Below are positions 35,329 to 48,156 of a DNA stretch of 64,000 nt, piece by piece. The notes beneath the pieces are model-generated. The model was not told the DNA's origin and did not search any database. It worked only from the letters and a program-made list of their open reading frames with translations. Position 1 is the stretch's first letter; each line of letters opens with the position of its first letter. Made by a program: the position numbers and the translations under genes. The DNA is from Carettochelys insculpta (lineage: Eukaryota; Chordata; Testudines; Carettochelyidae): positions 1,384,001-1,448,000 of the forward strand of contig NC_134167.1 in the NCBI RefSeq assembly GCF_033958435.1, read 5' to 3'.

Positions 35329-35496
35329 TAGTGTTTGTAAACTGAGTAATTGGACAGCCATCCAGGAGGAGGCAAATGCTGCTAAGATGATGAGAGAATT
35401 GCCCACAGCCATCCACTGCCAGCAATGTGTTTCTACTGGTGGTGCACATAACAAAATTTATTCTGCATGTAGATGGAAAAATGACAGGGAACATTG
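35329..35496 (+). mobile_element. hAT-type MITE, copy 3
   Basis: A 168-bp element from TAGTGTTTGTAAACTGAG to CAGGGAACATTG. The flanks TCCCTTAT (35321-35328) and TCCCCTAT (35497-35504) are an 8-bp duplication with one change. It shares ACAAAATTTATTCTGCATG with the other copies. Confidence 0.8.
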
Positions 35497-35559
35497 TCCC
35501 CTATATTTATTAAAATTCACCTTTTGTAGTTTATATATAAACTTATTTACATAAGACAG

Positions 35560-35861
35560 TTTATACAAGCTATCCCCAGGGGAGGGGCTGTGCATATTTT
35601 ACCCCACATTGAGGGAGGGGTGAATTTCATATCACTTTGGGTCTGCACATCACAGGAGCTGGGCGCCTGAGGGCTTGGGCAAGTCCCCTAAGACAAGATT
35701 CCCAGAGCTGATCCCACTGTCTATCATTCTGAAGATAGGCATGGCCCTGCCTGTCTGTGTACTGAGAGAAGCTTAAGAGCCTGGATCAGCAAAACAGGAA
35801 TGGGCTCAGCGGTATCTTAGTGCATCAGGTGGCATCCCAGGGACAGCAACCCACCACAGTA
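35560..35861 (+). mobile_element. Possible LTR fragment
   Basis: GAGAGAAGCTTAAGAGCCTG, GGCTCAGCGGTATCTTAGTG and CATCAGGTGGCATCCC resemble the 3' part of the LTR at 56259 (GGGCTCAGGGGTATTTTAGC, ACATCAAGGGACAG). Ends are not definable. Confidence 0.45.
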
Positions 35862-35884
35862 TTTTTTTTTTTTTTTTTTTTTTT
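35862..35884. repeat. Poly(T) tract
   Basis: About 22 T residues, possibly the A-tail of a minus-strand retro-insertion, though no element body is recognised beside it. Confidence 0.85.
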
Positions 35885-38175
35885 AAAACATAGGTGCTGT
35901 GATATCAAGGTCTTGGATTTCATGCTACCAGACACTTAGCAGGGCAAAACAGTCAGTTTTTCCTGCCTCAAAGAGGTCCAGTGAATACATAACTGATGGA
36001 TGAGGCAAAGTCATCCCATAAAAGTGCTCCCATTTAGAGAGAGAGCTGCCAATCACTGTCACAGTAGCACATAGCTCAGAATTACTTTGGAAGATACAGC
36101 CACAGCAAAACCACACCAAACCAAATCCAACACACTTCCTCCAATTTTTCTCATGTCATGGCATCTGCCGTCATTTGAGCAGGCAAACATCTAAGGCAAA
36201 TAATTGTTGATTTGTAGCAGACTAGGTATCAAATAGTATCAATGCAAGATGCAGTCTTCTGAATAATCCACACAAAATGAAAATTGGCTCCTCTCACCTA
36301 AGCTTAAGCATCTCTGACTTCAGTAGATGACAGTGCCTTGGACAAGGAGAATGGGTGGGTGGAGAAAGGGGAGGCAGGTCATCATTTGTATGAGGGGAAC
36401 AACAAATCAAACAAGCATTTTTATCCAGCACATCTCCTCTTAGGGGTATTTAGTCTCCTCTTTTTGAGCGCAGTACAGGCTTTATTGTCCAGCTGCCCGG
36501 TTCTGCCAGAATGCCGGATAATAGAATGTGCTGCTTATTTGAGCTGGGACTGGCAGCAGCCATGCTCTATGCCTCCAGCCAGTTGGCAGCTGGCCCCTCA
36601 CAGACATCCAGCCCCACTCTTCCCCCTGCAGCTGGTCCCACAGCCCATGGCCCTAGGTAGCATGCTGGTTAACTGAACGTGTCAATTATCTGGGTGCCTG
36701 ATAAAACAGTATTTACTGTAGATGAAGCTTCCATTTGAAGTGATCTCACTTTCAGAGATAACTAGCACATTAACATGTTGGGTTGTCTGAAGTATATTTT
36801 GGATCCCTCCCTCTGAGACTAGGGAATCTGGGAAATCATTTGTATGTTGCTGATACCAATATTATAAAATGTCAAGGACTACGCCCAGCTATGCACTGTA
36901 AGAGATCAGTGGAAATACTATGAGTTTTCCAAATATGAGGATCTTGTTTCTGTGTTTGTACCACATTTGTATTAAGAGTTTTAAAAATGGATGGCATGTC
37001 CGCACTTTGCACGATGTTTCTGCATGTTGCTAACAAGCTTGGACAGAATGGCAGCAGCACTAGGCCTGATAACCCCTCAGAAGGACATCAGCTGTGCAGT
37101 GAATTCACTGTGAGGAGCCAAGGACTAGTCTATGACTCAGCAAAGCAGACAGGGCTGTCCAATTCCATATGCAAGGAGTTAGTATCTGCAACAAAGGAAG
37201 TACTATACAGATGGCAAAAGGACCATGAAAGGCAGCAGCATTGTATCCATTTTATCTTCATTCCTACTTCTTCGTGCTAAAGGAACTTTGCTACACACTG
37301 AAGCTCCGAACAAGCCCCTGAACAACCCATCCAAGCTCTGAATATTTCAAAGTGGGATTTTAAAGCCAGCAAACTCACCAATACTGCTAAGAACCGGATG
37401 CATGGACTGTGCAGTCCTTGTATGTGCCTGACCGCTTTCTCATTTAACAGCTCTCTTCTTTTTCTTTTATAATACACCTTGAGTTCTGCATGCTAAAGTA
37501 CTCTCCATCCCCCTGCTCTTTTCGATAAGATCCAAACCTACACTGACTTGGTAACGTGGCTGGCCTTTGGGCAGCAACAGAACGCTTGGTATATGTGAGC
37601 AGCATTTTAAAGTAACTGCATGTTGATTCTGTCCACCCAGGTACCCCTTTTTGTCCTTTTTGCTAACCAGTGGGGTGGGGGGAGAAATCAGCAGCACAGT
37701 TTGTGACTGGTTGGGGAGTTTAACTTGACTATTAGTCACCTGCACTGGGCAGGGAGTCAACAGCCATTCTTGGCCCCTGGGCAAGATGGGGGAGGCAGCT
37801 CCATGCTCCTGGAAGGGGCAGGGCTTCAGGCAGAAAGGGAAGGGCAAGGACAGCAAGCACACCATACCAATCCCCTCCACCGTCCCCCACCTCTTAAACC
37901 TGCCTGGTATTCTGGCAGTCATATAAAGAGAATGGTACAGTGGCCAGGAACCCTGGGCCCGTTAGAATCACCAGGGCCTAGGGCAGCTGCCCCCTTCCTC
38001 CTATTCCCTAGTGGCAGGCTGAGCCTTGGAAGCATCTGCTCTTTTTTCAGCCTACCCCAACCTCGGCATTTCTAGGAATGGTTGCCCCCCAGGCCCCCTA
38101 GTTACAATTCATTTAGAGGACAAGCTCCAATTCCAGTAACAGAGTGGAAAGAAATAAAATCAGACTCCACTATGT
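35885..38175. other. Unassigned noncoding DNA
   Basis: No gene. The segment 36480-36720 ends AAAACAGTATTTACTGTA and contains TTCTGCCAGAATGCCGGATA, with the look of a Tc1/mariner-type or other short DNA element, but its left end was not found. Confidence 0.35.
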
Positions 38176-38415
38176 GGCTATGTCTACATGAGCCCCAAAC
38201 TTCGAAATGGCCACGCAAATGGCCATTTTGAAGTTTACTAATGAAGCGCTCAAATGCATATTCAGCACTTCATTAGCATGCGGGCGGCTGCGGCACTTTG
38301 AAATTGACATGCCTCACTGCCGCGCGTCTCGTCCCAACGGGGCTCCTTTTCAAAACGACCCTGCGTACTTCGAAGTGCCCTTATTCCCATCAGCTCATAG
38401 GAATAAGGGGACTTT
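38176..38415 (+). mobile_element. Half copy of the fold-back MITE
   Basis: Starts GGCTATGTCTACATGAGCCC and follows the left arm of the element at 4975 through GCACTTTGAAATTGACATGC, then CCCTTATTCCCATCAGCTCA and GAATAAGGGGACTT. Similarity stops about 25 nt past the symmetry axis. The right arm and right end are missing, so it cannot transpose. Confidence 0.85.
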
Positions 38416-39814
38416 CAGGACTCCATCAAGGCTCTATCCTCTATCAGCTAAATTGGACCTTGTCAGTGGAAGATAAAAAACCCCAACCAGTCCCATATCT
38501 TCAATCTGTGCTTAATAAACACATTTCGCCCCCAGGGATACATAGGTCTGATTATATTTTCACTGTTTGAGATCAAGGGGCTGTTTCAAATCATAACATT
38601 TTCCACTCGATATTGAATGAAAAAGAGAAGCAATTCAACATAGTTGAGTGACCTTGTTGTCTTGAGAGGAGGCAAAACTCTAGCAAACAGGACACAGCCT
38701 TCATCTAAACAGCTCTTCAGGCCTTGAGTAATCTGGCACTACTATTAATGCAATTTCATCTCATTCATCAAGAAATAAGCGAAGTTCACATTTTTGTAAA
38801 AATGAAACTACCAATTGGAGATAAACACACCACTATTGGCATAAGAACTGAATTGAGAACAAAGGCCAGCAGAATTATTCAGGGATATTGTCAATACAGC
38901 TCATAATTTAGAATCTGATGTTTGCACTGCCATAAGCATTTTGAACGGGCACAGAATATTCGCATGACAAGGTAATATCTTTCACTGGCCCCACTTCTGG
39001 GGGTGTGGGGGGGGGTAGCTTTGAGTTACACAAACTGGATTTAGCTCTAACTTGTGTCTTTCACCAACAGAATTGGGTCTAATAAAATATTCCCTCCCTG
39101 CTCCTGCTCAGATTATATGCATACAAGAACTGCTGATTCACTGAAAGCCAAACACTTCATGGAAATACAGCTCTTATGAATTTTACTGGAATGCAATGTT
39201 TGGTGCACTTGGTTGGATTTCCTTTTGTGAAGCTTAAGTCTGAATTAAATGGTAAGTAGGCTTTTTGCTGGATCTCTCCATGGGGTGTGACTCTTCTCCT
39301 CCGCTTTATGAAAATTTTGCTTTACCAAAAGGCATTGTTTGGCTCAGATGCATCTCAAATGCTTGCACATAATTATTGTTTATCACATTTGTAATCAAGC
39401 TTTTTTGTATTGGGATAAACATTATAACACTGCTTGTTGTTGGTAAAAGAAGTAGAACACTGACATACAAAAATTCCTTTAGAACAAAATATCCTGTTTC
39501 TTCTTTTGCCTCAATCTCTGCTATACGGATTGTGCGTTCTCACACATTTAATCATCGACAAGGTCACCTAGGTCAAAGTGCAGCTGTTGCTAATTTTCAC
39601 CCCACAATAATTTGCATTTGTTTCCCTTCAAAGCTAATTCAGTAGAGCTCCTCCCCACCCCACAAGATGAGATGACAGTCTTCATGTGCTGCTCACTCCT
39701 GTGAAAACAGCTAGAATGAGGTTAGTGATTCAAGTGGGCTTTTTTAAGTCTTGGGCTGGCCCTCTTCATAGCCATGTATCCGTCCCACCATGAACCAAAA
39801 CACAAATTCATAAT
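38416..39814. other. Unassigned noncoding DNA
   Basis: AT-rich; nothing recognised. Confidence 0.4.
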
Positions 39815-40225
39815 CTTAGAACAAAACAGCAGAAATGTAGCACTTTGAAGACTAATAAAAGGATTTATTCTGGGACAAGAGTTTGTAGGACAGATCCATT
39901 TCATCAGCTCAGTCTCAAAAATTGCAATAAAAACTGACATCAAATACATAGAAGCGAAGGAGGAGGATGGGGAGGAGAGATGAGATACCTCTGGCAGGAC
40001 ACAGCATCCCCCCTCCTTCCCGCCAATGTGCTTGATCTATTAGTTTGTATAGCATTTTTTTGGTTCTCTGTACTTACATCAGTCTATATTGGAAATGAAA
40101 TTGATCTGATGAAGTTGGTCTGTCACACAAAAGCTCATCACTGAATAAATCATTTTGCTAGTCTTCAAAGTGGTATATTTCTGTTTTGTTGGAGTACAGA
40201 CTAAAATGGCTAACTCTCTGTTACT
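39815..40225. mobile_element. PLE fold-back
   Basis: The left arm is minus-strand tail (AACAGCAGAAATGTAGCACT, TTGAAGACTAATAAAAGG, GATCCATTTCATCAGCTCAG). The right arm is plus-strand (GATCTGATGAAGTTGGTC, GAATAAATCATTTTGCTAG, TGGTATATTTCTGTTTTGT) and ends ATGGCTAACTCTCTGTTAC. The arms flank a GC-rich loop. The plus arm equals the 3' end of the PLE at 60212. Confidence 0.75.
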
Positions 40226-40380
40226 GTTCATAATCTATTGTAATGTATACACAGCATACAAGTCCTACCCTCTTTGACTCGTGCAACAAACACTTTAGAG
40301 GTCTTGTGGGTTTCATTTTTCTAGTACGCAGTAATATTTGTCCGTATTACGCTGTTCTTACCCAGCAGTTTCAGTTAGAT

Positions 40381-41305
40381 CAGTGGTTCCTACCTTTTCC
40401 AGGCAGGGACCCATTTTGACAATTCAGGAAGACTTGGTGACCCAAGGCAGTTCAAAAAACAGGAAAGCAGGGAAGAGAGGAGGGGAAGTTCTGTAACTAG
40501 CTAATTTTGCACCTGAGGCAAGAATAAAAAATTGTGCCCACTCATGTGTACATATTCATAAGTTATTTCATAGAAAAGGGGAATATATTAATAAAACACA
40601 ACATTTAATATAGTTAATTGGAGTTGTGGTGGTGGAAAGACTCATCCCCACACTGCTCCCCCAGCTTAAACCGCACAATCAGGGGCTATGAGAATCACAC
40701 TCAAGGGCTAGGAGTCATGCAGTGGCTGAGGGGGGCTAAAGGTGTCTCCCTCAGGGGTTAGGGGATTCACATTGATGGACTACAGGGAGTAGGGGAGTCA
40801 CACATAGGGGCTACAAGTCACTCACAGGCTGGAGGTAAATAGGAAAGGTACAGAGACCCCCACAGCTAGAAGCCAGCTGGGGTGGGGAGCCACTGCTGGC
40901 AGCACCAGCCACTACAGAAAGCTCTGCTAGTATGGGGGAAAACCCCCATCCCTGCAGCTAGAAGCCAGCTATGGCAGAGGCCCAGAGAGCAGCACTGTCT
41001 GGAAGGCTGTCACCTCCTGCAGATCAGCTGTGCCCTCCCTCCCAACCTTAGACTCACGCCCCCACCTGACCAGGACTGGGTGCTGTTCTCAGGTATGCAT
41101 TCTCAGCCCTACTACTCAATGGGTTCTCCATTTAATTCATTGGCCTAACTTCCTGATAGCTGTTGATCCAATCAAGTTGAGCACCACCTGAGGAGCATCA
41201 ATGCCTTAATAGCCACCTGAGGAGCTGCCTAGGCCAGCTGCCAACCCTTTTGAACTGTAATCACTACCCACATTTGGGTCCAAACCCATAGGTTGGGAAT
41301 CACTG
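40381..41305. mobile_element. Non-autonomous hAT element
   Basis: A 925-bp element with left end CAGTGGTTCCTACCTTTTCC and right end AGGTTGGGAATCACTG, complementary, and a perfect 8-bp duplication AGTTAGAT (40373-40380, 41306-41313). No transposase. The interior is a GC-rich diverged repeat with many CAGGGGCTA-type words. The same end motif occurs at 54848. Confidence 0.85.
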
Positions 41306-41403
41306 AGTTAGATGCATTATTTTCCATTTTCTTTCCGGGATGGCTGTGCACTCTTTCTAGAGCTCCTGACCTGACTACAAAATGTCAAGAACCACCTGAC
41401 ATT

Positions 41404-41515
41404 AGCTAGAAGTCTTGTGGCAACTTAGAGACTAAGTCCATAAGTTAGTCTATAAGGACTACAGGATTTCTTGTTTTTAAAAGATACGGACTAACTCAGC
41501 TACCCCTCTAATACC
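41404..41515 (-). mobile_element. PLE tail fragment
   Basis: AGAAGTCTTGTGGCAACTTA, then TTAGTCTATAAGGACTACAG and GATACGGACTAACTCAGCTA: PLE tail words in both orientations, an eroded fold-back. Confidence 0.55.
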
Positions 41516-42089
41516 TGACATTAACAGAAGATGAGGATGCTTGGTGCCTTTCCAAATATGGTCCTTAAAAGACCTGCCACCTTTTATCCCAGAGATGAGT
41601 ATGTTCCAATAATGCTTGGAAAATTATTCAACGTGACCATTTCCTAACTCAAAAAGTGTTGCATACTGGGACAATCAGGGTCCAGACACCACAAGCAGGG
41701 GAACAGAGGATATCAATCCCACAGAATAAGCAGCTGAATCACTTGATTTTGTTTAACTATCAAAAATACATCAAGTAAGGTCTTCTTGGACAGCTCATAA
41801 TATTCTGAGGCTGATCATTTGAGATATACATACAGGCTGTGGATATTAATCTATGCATATAGTGCTTTGCTAATGACCCAGACTATAAATTCATGTACAA
41901 TTCACAGCAGGAAAGGGCCCCTCCTAAGATTGGTGTTTTCACAAAACCAAGTAAGTAATGATCCATTGCATAGCCTAGGACACAAGACAAATGACATCCT
42001 ATTACACTCATAGGGAAAACACTCAAACACCCAAGATACCATAGACAGGGATTTCCCTTTTTCTTTGAATAAACCAAGAACTACTCACA

Positions 42090-42243
42090 AATTTCTTTGG
42101 GCATAACTTTCATGGGCTGGAACTCACTAAGAAGATGTAGTGAGGTGCAGAGCACAAAAATTCATGCCCAAAGAAATTTGTTAGTCTTCAGGGTGTCAAG
42201 ACTCCTTGTTTTTGCTGAAGCAGACTAACACTGGTACCCCTCT
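42090..42243. mobile_element. PLE tail, eroded fold-back
   Basis: AAATTTCTTTGGGCATAACT and its complement CCCAAAGAAATTTGTTAGTC flank a 70-bp loop. The distal words TCAGGGTGTCAAGACTCCTT and CAGACTAACACTGGTACCCC are usual PLE tail flanks. Confidence 0.6.
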
Positions 42244-45012
42244 GCAACATTAATTACTATCATGTTGAAAGGATGAAACCAAGAGAACTGTTCAAAGGGA
42301 AGGGGCTTGAGATTAAAGATATCTGAAAACTAAGGGCAGGCTGTGTGAAGCATTGAGCACCCCCTATGACAGGATACCATGAGAGACTCTTCAGGGGTGG
42401 TAGGTAACTCACATGTGAAAAGTTCCCTGATATACTATAGATGTGTAAAGCCTCAGGCTGCAACTTTGTTTAGCTTTGTGTAAAGTGTGTTTGCTCTCCT
42501 GGAGTAGGCCATCTTTAAAAAACTCTGATCTCTGTTAAGCCTTTTGTTTTATTTTCATCCCAAGCAGGTCACTGGTTGCACACTGGGTAGAGTGTGTCCA
42601 GATGTGAACTGACAGCTGAAGGTTTTCACACCTTTGGGGGTGATGAGAGTGGGAAGTGTGTGAGCAGGTCTGCCCTAGGGGAGAAAGTTAACCAAGTACA
42701 GAACTCAAGCTATGTTCCTTTGGTCAACTTCTTTTGCTGTCCCTGCAGCGGGAGGTTGATGGCAGAAACTCTGTGAGGAGTACTGCAGTTGACAGGGACA
42801 GCCTCAGCACTGAGTTTAGGGCATGCCCCCTTGACACCCTAAATCAAACCCAGAAGATTGAGCTTAGAGTGTTATGTGTATGGTGAACAAAATGCATTAT
42901 AGCAAGGTCATAGGCACATTAGTAAATGGAAAGAACGGAATAATAGTGCAGAAAACTGTCCAATAAATATATGTTCTGTATTGTGGGGGAAAAAAGATTG
43001 ACAATGCTCTCCATTCATCTAATCTCACAGGAGGAGATTAACAGCAGTTACAAAGGTTTGATTTTTTAAAGCAGCAGACCTGGCTACTTGCAGCGAGAAG
43101 TTTTAGACTGGGGTAAAGAGCTCACTGAACTCTTAGCATCAATTTTCAATGAGCTGGGGAAGTTTGGGAAGAAAGCTTAGTGTCAACATTTTAAAAAGAA
43201 ATGAGACCATCTGGATGATTCTTGGACTGTCCGTCTATGACTGACCCTGTCCAGGATAATGGAGTGGATATAGGAAGGCTATGGGGCTCAGCTAAACTGT
43301 GAAGGAATATGCCAACACAGTTGTAGAAGTTAGAACCTCAAACTGGATATCATTTTTGATGAGATGACAGGTTTGAGGAGGGTAAAATATTAAGACTGAT
43401 GGTGTTTTCAAGTATCAGACAAGATATTGATTAAAACTTAATTTTATATAATTAAGATGAAGAGTTGAACTGATGGTATCCACAAATTTAAAGGAGGAAT
43501 GAAAGGGGTTTATTTCGAATGAGGTGCAGCATGGAATCAGACAGTTTTTGGATCTCTATTGAACATTTGTCAACCTTGAAGAAAGCAAAGTCATCACTGA
43601 AAGCTCACAGATCACCAAAACTTAGGGAGTGAAATAATGGAGCTGACAGGTTGAGTGATCTGGACCTCCATAAGCTGGACAAAAACAAAGAACACATTTC
43701 AATATGCCTAGTTGTAGGTAAAATACTGTCCTTCCCAACTGCCTCCTGTATTTTGGGAATTCCAAAGTGTTTAATAAACTGATCTCAAATAAATTATGTC
43801 AAGTAAACTAATTCTTGGAGTATAGATTGCTTAGAAACTCATTTTTGACAAATACGACGACTTTGGTCAGCAATGCAATCCTACCAGTGGCCTAGCAATC
43901 AAAAATGAATAGCCTGTTCACAGATCATATCAGAACTGGAATTACTTCTTTACAGCCTATCACCATTTTTCATAATAAAGCAGTGATGTCCATTCCAAGA
44001 ACCTGCTTGTAATTTTAAGGGGCTTTAAGTCTTCATCTTGCCAATTCAATTGCATTGACTCCTGCTACTCTCATGATGAGAGCACAAATACATCAATTAA
44101 AAAGTTGCTTTTCTTTACAAAAAAGAAAGCAAGGTTCAAACCTGGAGCTACAGAACTTGCTGTTGGGTATTTTCCTAATTCCCCTCTAGTTATAGAATTA
44201 GAGCTTATGGATTTACGTAATTGTGTTAGGTACTTAGCTGACAGGTACATACAGGATGACAGATATAGGAACTGCATGCTTTGCCCCAGCATAGAGCATA
44301 CAAAAAAGCTTGATTTTGTTTCTGGAGTTGTAGCTTTGTATTATTTTAAGTAATTACAAGCATATTTCAAGGGCATATAGTTTAAGAGACCAGCACTCTT
44401 GGGGGAAAAAAAAGCTTTTCAAAATGTGTTCTCCTTGGGATAATTCTGTTGAGTTACAAAGATGTTTTGGGCTTGGGAAAAGATCATGACTCAAAATCCA
44501 CTCCACAAAGAGATCTATTCAGTGGAGAAGAGGAGTCATCAGGAAGTTTGTTTAACTTAAACTGCACTGGCCCATGCACAAATCTGAGGAGAAATAGTAC
44601 AAGCTTCCAAGCAGCCACATAACTGAACATTGCCAGAGCCTCTCTCCCAAACTGCTAGAGGTGCACCAAAGCACTGCAGCTGTAATTAGAGACCTAATGC
44701 TTTAGCTGCTTCCCAAACCCCAGGGAGAAGAGGATGAAGCCCCTGTGTTGCAGCTGTCAGCAGCTGCTGAGCATGTTATTTATTCAAAAGCTGGGGCTCA
44801 TCACTGAATAATTGCACAACACCTGTGAACATCTTCTGCACTGGGTCACCTATCAACCATCTTCAGTTAGTGTGTAGGTGGGTTGTTGACTAGTAGGAGG
44901 CTTTCATGTCACTTCTAGCCCCAGGGGTTAGGACCTTCTCTATCCCCACAGATGACCAAATGAGAACAGTGGATCTCTATAGTCTCACAAAACCTCATCA
45001 CCTGAAGTTTTT
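42244..45012. other. Unassigned DNA, possible LTR piece
   Basis: The segment 42365-42840 has a TGACAGGATACC start and LTR-like composition, but no end or duplication can be shown. The rest is AT-rich with no gene. Confidence 0.35.
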
Positions 45013-45345
45013 AGTAACAGAAAGCTGTGCTCATCTATATTAAACCAAAAAAAAGCAGTCACATAGTACTGTAACAAAATTAGGTGAGCTTTCATGGGAC
45101 AGACCCACTTCAGACCATAGCTGTACTAGAACAGACTCAATATATTTATAGCATAGAGAACCAAAAATAGTCAGAGGTTGACAAATCAGAAAAAATACAA
45201 GGTGAGAAAATCAGAGGCAGGGGAGTCAAGAATTAGATGAAGCCAAGTATGCAAAAGAACCCTTAGGTCCCAGAAAATTTGCATCCTGCTTCAAACCACA
45301 TGTTAATGTGTCAAATTTGACTAAGGAAGATCAATCACTTTCCAG
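45013..45345 (-). mobile_element. PLE 3' region, minus strand
   Basis: AGTAACAGAAAGCTGTGCTC, AAAAGCAGTCACATAGTACT, GGTGAGCTTTCATGGGACAG and AGACCCACTTCAGACCATAG follow the left arm of the insert at 23173, then CAAGAATTAGATGAAGCCAA. The plus arm is absent, so this is a simple truncated copy. Confidence 0.7.
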
Positions 45346-45419
45346 AGTGAAAAAAATCTTCAAGACAACTTAAGTCATTAGACTGACCCACTCCACTAAA
45401 ACTAGTTTATGGATCAGGA

Positions 45420-46030
45420 GTGTTCTTCAATCACCCAATTAGGATTATTTTGTAGCTCTTCAGTCTGCTTGGGACTTACTTGGAGAAGTTGTCATCTGCA
45501 AATTTTGCCACCTCACTGTTAATCACTTTCAGATCATTTATGAAAGTTGAATAGGATTGGTCCCAGCACAGACACCTGGGGGACACCACTATTAACCTCT
45601 CCCCAATCTGAGAGCTCACCATCTATTATTCCTACCCTGGGTTTCCACACTTTTAACCAGTTACCAATCCAAGAAGCCCTTCCCCCCTCTTATCCCATGA
45701 CAGTTAACTTGGCACAAGAGCCTCTGGTGAGGGACCTTGTCAAAGGCTTTCTGAAAAACTTAAGTATACTATATCCACAGGATTCCCCCATATACATCCT
45801 GGTTGACCCTTGCAAAAAAACTAATTGATGGTTAAGGCACAACTTCCCTTTACAAAAGCTGTGTTGACTCTTCCCCCAACAAATTATGTTCATTAATGTC
45901 TCAGTTCTGTTCTTTATTAGAGTTTCAACCAGTTTGCCTGGTATTGAAGTCAGACTCACTGGTGTGTAGTTGCCAGGATCCATTCTGTAGCCCTTTTTCA
46001 AGATGCCATCACATGGGCTATCCTCCAGTC
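45420..46030 (-). pseudogene. CR1 ORF2 reverse transcriptase, broken
   Basis: Minus-strand frames read NYTPVSLTSIPGKLVETLIK and GKSQHSFCKGKLCLNHQLVF (46001-45850), a degenerate ILKFFRKPLTRSL block for the DFQKAFD motif, a GVPQVSVLGPILFN block near 45575 and an AKFADDN core (about 45494-45513) that keeps the catalytic Asp pair in a shifted frame. Several stops and frameshifts make it nonfunctional. Similarity ends soon after the FADD motif; the thumb and C-terminus are missing, so this copy is 3'-truncated. Confidence 0.85.
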
Positions 46031-47310
46031 ATCTGAAACAGATGCTATTTAATGAGGTTACAAACTACCATTAATAGTTCTGCAATTTCACTTCAGTTCC
46101 TTCAGAACTCTTGGGTGAATACCATCTGGCCCTGGTGACTTTAGAGTTTCACTTTGTTCCAATACCTCTTCTGCTAAACACCTCAATTTGAGACCCTTGA
46201 GATTTGTTACCTAAGAAGAATTCTTCAGGTTTGGGAATCTCCCTCACATCCTCAGCCATGAAGACTGATGAGAAGAAATCATTTAGCTGCTATGCAAGTG
46301 CCTCATCCTTGAGTGCTCCTTCAGCATCTCAATCAGGGCCCTACCCATTGTTTAGCAGGCTTCCTGCTTCCAATATGCTTGAATTTTTTGCTATTACTTC
46401 TTGACTAGCTAGCTGTTCTTGGAATTCTTTTGGCCTTCCTAATTAAATTTTTACACTTAGTTTGGGATCCTCTCCCCCCTCACTAGGATTTAACTGATTT
46501 TAAGGATGCCTTTGTCTCACTGCCTTTAACCATGTTGGCACTTTTGTTTTAGTTTCCTAAATTGGGGAATACATTTAAGTTGAGCCTCTATTACGGTGCC
46601 TCAAAGAAGTTTGCATGCAGCTTGCAGGTATTTCACTTTAGCTACTGTACCTTTGAGTTTCCATTTAAGAAAGTCATTTTTGTGAAATCCACTTTCTGAA
46701 GTTGAATACTAGTATTTGCCCAGCCCCAGGAATGTTAAATTGAATTATAGTTTGGTCACTATTACCCAGCAGTCCAGAAATGTTCACCTCTTAGACCAGA
46801 TCCTGTGCTCATTTTAGGACTTAATCCAGAATGGCCTCTTTTCTTCTGGGTTCCAGGAATAGCTGCTCCAAGTAGTAGTCATTTCAGGTGTCAAACTACT
46901 TGGGCTTCCCATCCTGAAGTGAGATGTATCCACTTTGTGGGGATAGTTGAAATCCCTCATTGATAGCCCCCCACAATCTGAGTATTTCACAGGCACAACC
47001 CTGATCAGCTGGGTCAGTACAATATTCCCTACCATTATATTCTTATTCAGGCATGGGATTACCATCCAGAGATTCTATATAACATTTAGGTTCATTTATG
47101 ATTTACTTGATTTGATTTTATACTTGGAAGGATAGCATCATCCCACCTCCAACATCACCTCTTGTCCTTCCAAAAATTTTTGTACCCTGGTATTACTGTG
47201 TCCCATTGATTATCCTCATTACACCAAATTCCCATGATACCTATATTTATATCTTGATCTAATACAAGACACTAGCTCACCCATCTTTAGACTGCCAGCA
47301 TTTGTATATA
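46031..47310 (-). pseudogene. CR1 ORF2 endonuclease and linker, broken
   Basis: An APE-type endonuclease remnant, the enzyme that nicks target DNA for target-primed reverse transcription. A diverged MRDFNYPHKVD (about 46935-46965, family GDFN-type motif) and NIVLTQLIRVVP-type fragments remain. Farther upstream, NQWDTVIPGYKIF-like coding is visible in alternate frames at about 47160-47210. The linker to the RT (46031-46800) is recognisable by order but has no long frame. Confidence 0.75.
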
Positions 47311-48156
47311 AGCACTGACAATTGCCCTGCCAGTCTGTGGGTCCCTGCACTTCCTAGCAGTATCTTTTGTGCCTCAGACTCATGGAGACTTATCTGCCCA
47401 GGTCGTTCCAGAGGCAAATGTCTCCACTACCGAGCCCTTCTCATCATAGGCAAGTCTGGAATGGGGAGGATGAAGCCAGTCCCCTTGCAGGCCCTCACCT
47501 GCTCCACTGGAGTAACCCTCTGGACAAGAGTGGGGTGGAGAGTCCAGACTCCTTCACTGGACTCCAGCCCAGGGTTCCTTGAAAGACAAGAGGCAGCTGA
47601 CAAGGCTTTCACCACTGCCCTACATAGCAGCCACACCCTGGGCCACTTGACCTACAACTTCCCCCTGGTACCTTCTTGCTCAGCTCCTGCCTTCTCTCCA
47701 GGGCACCTTCCAAAACTTTCTCCCTGCTACCAGTCAGGAAGCATTTTCAAGGAGTTGAGGGCCTCATCTGACCATGAGTGCTGATCAGACTGAGCTGTAG
47801 CCGATTCCTAAAGAAGCCCTAGCTGCCAGCCCTAACTGTTTACTACAGGAACAAGCAAGCATTAAGCCACCAGTGAGGATACTTACCTTCTTACAGGCTC
47901 CTGCAGCCCATAGGCAGTAGTCTGCCACAGCACTTGAACTTGTCACTCTAGCTCCCTGCCCTTAGATGTCATTGAAATACACTGTTATACTTCACTGTTC
48001 CTCAGATACGAGCTTTGTTGTATGTTGCTGTGTGTCCTCCTCATGAGGACATAGAGCATCTCCAATAAGAGATCCTGCCCTAAGGGATGCCACCATCCAA
48101 ACCACATGGGCTTCTGGACCTGTCAGCTTTAACCCCTTCTTAGTTTAAAAGCTGCT
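47311..48156 (-). pseudogene. CR1 inter-ORF region
   Basis: Lies between the ORF2 endonuclease and the recognisable ORF1. I see no domain. A 160-codon plus-strand frame at 47302-47784 is antisense to the element and has no recognisable domain, so I do not call it a gene. Confidence 0.5.

Noticed and set aside
35862..35884. Poly(T) as proof of a processed pseudogene
   Set aside because: No gene-like body or target duplication next to the tract.
47302..47784. 160-codon plus-strand open frame
   Set aside because: Antisense within the minus-strand CR1; no recognisable domain.
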